From: an uncultured Eubacteriales bacterium
GTDB taxonomy: Bacteria; Bacillota; Clostridia; Oscillospirales; Acutalibacteraceae
Reading direction: 5' to 3'
DNA: 13,647 nt
Assembly: GCA_934486755.1 (NCBI GenBank)
Contig: CAKSQT010000046.1
Coordinates: 1 to 13,647 of the forward strand
In this document: positions 12,035-13,647 of the stretch, piece after piece
How the letters are laid out: the number at the start of each line of letters is the position of its first letter
Numbering within the stretch: position 1 is the stretch's first letter
The notes under the pieces: generated by a model
Told to the model about the DNA's origin: nothing
Databases searched by the model: none
Seen by the model: the letters and a program-made list of their open reading frames with translations, nothing else
Translations under genes and position numbers: made by a program

Positions 12035-12622
12035 ATGTCAGAAAAAAAATCCAGATCAACGAAGATCGCCGTTCTCGGAATCTTCACAGCGGTAACCGTC
12101 GTGTTGCAATTGCTCAGCTACACGGTGAAAATAGGCACATTCAACCTGTCGCTGGTTCTCATACCCATTGTGGTAACTGCTTGTCTGTACGGCGTCGGTT
12201 ACAGTACCTATCTCGGCGCGGTATTCGGCGTTGTAACCGTTATAGGCTGTATTACAGGACTTGATTCGGGCGGTTACATTCTCTTTTCGGCGTCGCCTCT
12301 GCTCACCGTACTTACCTGTATGCTGAAATCAACCGTTTGCGGACTTGCGTGCGGTGCGGCGGCTAACGCCCTTAAAAACAGCAACGGGATTTTAAGGGTA
12401 GTAATACCTGCCGTCGTCGCGCCTGTTGTGAATACGGGAATTTTCGTTGTTATGATGTTTGCGGCTTTCGGCGACATTCTTAACTCCTGGGCAGGGGGTA
12501 CAAATGTTGTACTTTATGTTTTAACGGGACTTATAGGCGTCAACTTTTTAATAGAACTTGCGGTCAACGCGGTGCTTTCGCCCGCCGTTTTTCGTGTTAT
12601 AAAAGCAGTTGCACGGCTTTGA
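12035..12622 (+). CDS. ECF transporter S component (vitamin-binding membrane subunit)
   Basis: This 195-residue integral membrane protein has about six hydrophobic helices and few charged residues after the first 12. It begins with a basic stretch and then IAVLGIFTAVTVVLQLL, the small-residue first helix typical of S subunits, which dock on the shared EcfT. FNLSLVLIPIVVTACLYG and the end NFLIELAVNAVLSPAVFRVI are also family-like. S components bind one vitamin and work with EcfA, EcfA' and EcfT, which are not in the window. The ATG at 12035 has GGAGGT 6 nt upstream; an in-frame ATG at 11966 has none and lies inside the leader fold. Pantothenate is a reasonable guess for the substrate because coaX is next door, but this is not proven. 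Confidence 0.85.
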   Translation: MSEKKSRSTKIAVLGIFTAVTVVLQLLSYTVKIGTFNLSLVLIPIVVTACLYGVGYSTYLGAVFGVVTVIGCITGLDSGGYILFSASPLLTVLTCMLKSTVCGLACGAAANALKNSNGILRVVIPAVVAPVVNTGIFVVMMFAAFGDILNSWAGGTNVVLYVLTGLIGVNFLIELAVNAVLSPAVFRVIKAVARL

Positions 12623-12630
12623 ACACATAT

Positions 12631-12644
12631 TATTTTATAAAATA
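12631..12644. repeat. AT-only 14-bp palindrome after the ECF gene
   Basis: TATTTTATAAAATA is a perfect palindrome 9 bases after the ECF stop. It is too AT-rich to be a good terminator and could be chance or a protein site. No convincing terminator is seen between the ECF gene and ppdK. Confidence 0.35.
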
Positions 12645-12685
12645 TGACAATTTTCAAAAAAACTCTTTATTTTTCAGATTATACC

Positions 12686-12694
12686 TGATATAAT
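12686..12694 (+). promoter_or_regulatory. Extended -10 promoter of ppdK
   Basis: TGATATAAT is an extended -10 identical to the one before rpsF. No good -35 is present (TTTATT at the 17-bp position). The predicted start near 12701 gives a leader of about 77 nt. Confidence 0.6.
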
Positions 12695-12702
12695 GGATTG
12701 GA

Positions 12703-12720
12703 TACTCATAAATGTGAGTA
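12703..12720 (+). promoter_or_regulatory. Inverted repeat at the 5' end of the ppdK leader
   Basis: TACTCA and TGAGTA, 6-bp arms around a 6-nt spacer, sit at about +3 to +20 of the predicted ppdK transcript. It could be an operator or a 5' hairpin that stabilises the mRNA. Confidence 0.45.
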
Positions 12721-12777
12721 CAAAAATGTAAATTGTGGGAGATTATTCCATAAAATTTTTTAGGAGGTTGATTCTTA

Positions 12778-13647
12778 ATGAGTCACAAGTACGTTTACCT
12801 TTTCAGCGAAGGCAACGCAAAAATGCGTGAGCTTCTCGGCGGCAAAGGCGCAAACCTTGCAGAGATGACCGGTCTCGGTCTTCCCGTTCCGCAGGGCTTC
12901 ACCATTTCGACAGAGGCTTGCACACAGTACTATGAGGACGGTCAGAAGATCAATGACGAAATTCAGGCTCAAATCATGGAATACATTGAGAAGATGGAGA
13001 CTATCACTGGCAAAAAGTTCGGCGATAAGGAAAATCCGCTTCTTGTTTCCGTTCGTTCGGGTGCCCGTGCGTCTATGCCGGGTATGATGGATACTATCCT
13101 CAACCTCGGTCTTAACGAAGAGGTTGTTGATGTTATCGCAGAAAAATCAGGCAATCCCCGTTGGGCTTGGGACTGTTACAGAAGATTTATTCAGATGTAT
13201 TCCGACGTTGTTATGGAAGTCGGTAAAAAGTACTTTGAACAGCTTATTGACGAGATGAAGGCTAAGAGAGGCGTTACACAGGACGTTGAGCTTACCGCTG
13301 ACGATCTTAAAGAGCTTGCTTCTCAGTTCAAGGCAGAATACAAGCAGAAGATCGGTGCTGATTTCCCGACTGATCCTAAGGAACAGTTGATGGGCGCTAT
13401 AAAGGCTGTTTTCCGTTCGTGGGACAACCCCCGTGCAAACGTTTACCGCCGCGACAACGATATTCCTTATTCTTGGGGTACCGCTGTTAACGTACAGATG
13501 ATGGCTTTCGGTAATATGGGTGATGACTGCGGTACAGGCGTTGCCTTTACCCGCGACCCCGCTACCGGCGCAAAGGGACTTTTCGGTGAGTTCCTGACCA
13601 ACGCTCAGGGCGAGGACGTTGTTGCAGGCGTTCGTACTCCTATGCAC
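12778..13647 (+). CDS. ppdK: Pyruvate, phosphate dikinase, N-terminal 290 residues (runs off window)
   Basis: This enzyme interconverts pyruvate, ATP and phosphate with phosphoenolpyruvate, AMP and pyrophosphate. In anaerobic clostridia it often works in glycolysis, where it saves energy through PPi. The visible part is the ATP-grasp nucleotide domain: GGKGANLAEM at 21-30, the phosphate-binding SVRSGARASMPGMMDT at about 95-110, WDCYRRFIQMY, and GTGVAFTRDPATGAKGLFGEF near 254-274. The family is about 870-890 residues, so roughly a third is shown and the catalytic His and PEP domains lie beyond the edge. AGGAGGT (12762-12768) is 9 nt before the ATG. Codon choice is strongly biased (CGT for Arg, one ATA for Ile) compared with neighbours, which suggests very high expression. 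Confidence 0.97.
   Translation, partial: MSHKYVYLFSEGNAKMRELLGGKGANLAEMTGLGLPVPQGFTISTEACTQYYEDGQKINDEIQAQIMEYIEKMETITGKKFGDKENPLLVSVRSGARASMPGMMDTILNLGLNEEVVDVIAEKSGNPRWAWDCYRRFIQMYSDVVMEVGKKYFEQLIDEMKAKRGVTQDVELTADDLKELASQFKAEYKQKIGADFPTDPKEQLMGAIKAVFRSWDNPRANVYRRDNDIPYSWGTAVNVQMMAFGNMGDDCGTGVAFTRDPATGAKGLFGEFLTNAQGEDVVAGVRTPMH

Noticed and set aside
1..13647. CRISPR, phage, transposon, toxin-antitoxin or defence locus
   Set aside because: I saw no regularly spaced repeats, transposase or integrase motifs, or toxin-antitoxin pair; the genes are housekeeping or envelope functions.

Overview
The window looks like chromosomal DNA of a low-to-moderate GC Firmicute, most likely an anaerobic gut clostridium of the Ruminococcaceae/Oscillospiraceae type. 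This is inferred from an AbrB-family regulator, strong AAGGAGG-like Shine-Dalgarno (SD) sites, frequent TTG and GTG starts, near-consensus sigma-A promoters, a ppdK gene with strongly biased codons, a zinc-type S18, and an ECF-type vitamin transporter subunit. It contains no insertion sequence, prophage, CRISPR array or rRNA. No stretch over about 215 bp lacks a gene.

Layout. (1) 1-390, minus: the 5' end of a tRNA, probably initiator tRNA-Met, with its own promoter and a leader hairpin, downstream of an abrB-like gene. (2) 500-1788, minus: a two-gene unit of an XRE regulator with four membrane helices followed by uracil-DNA glycosylase. The promoter places the transcription start on the regulator's start codon, so the mRNA looks leaderless. 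(3) 1891-5608, plus: a tightly coupled four-gene operon, acyltransferase - GT8 glycosyltransferase - membrane GT2 glycosyltransferase - acyltransferase. I read it as an envelope glycolipid or acylated-glycan pathway, product unknown. (4) 5611-8681, minus: citrate synthase, a hairpin terminator, then a class B penicillin-binding protein that meets the glycolipid operon tail to tail with 2 bp between stop codons. (5) 8728-9922: divergent alkD-like glycosylase and mscL, with overlapping promoters. (6) 9921-11090, minus: the classic rpsF-ssb-rpsR operon with a consensus promoter, a structured leader (candidate S6:S18 autoregulatory site) and a good terminator. (7) 11099-12622, plus: coaX (pantothenate kinase) followed by an ECF transporter S component. 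Its leader can form a strong hairpin and, alternatively, a loop-to-SD pairing, which makes it a candidate riboswitch-like element. (8) 12686-end, plus: the first 290 codons of ppdK.

The two items most worth following up are the acyltransferase-bookended glycosyltransferase operon (possibly an undescribed glycolipid system) and the switch-like RNA in front of the ECF S component next to coaX. Promoters, RNA folds and the substrates of the operon and transporter are predictions from reading the sequence. Enzyme families are called from motifs that can be seen in the proteins.
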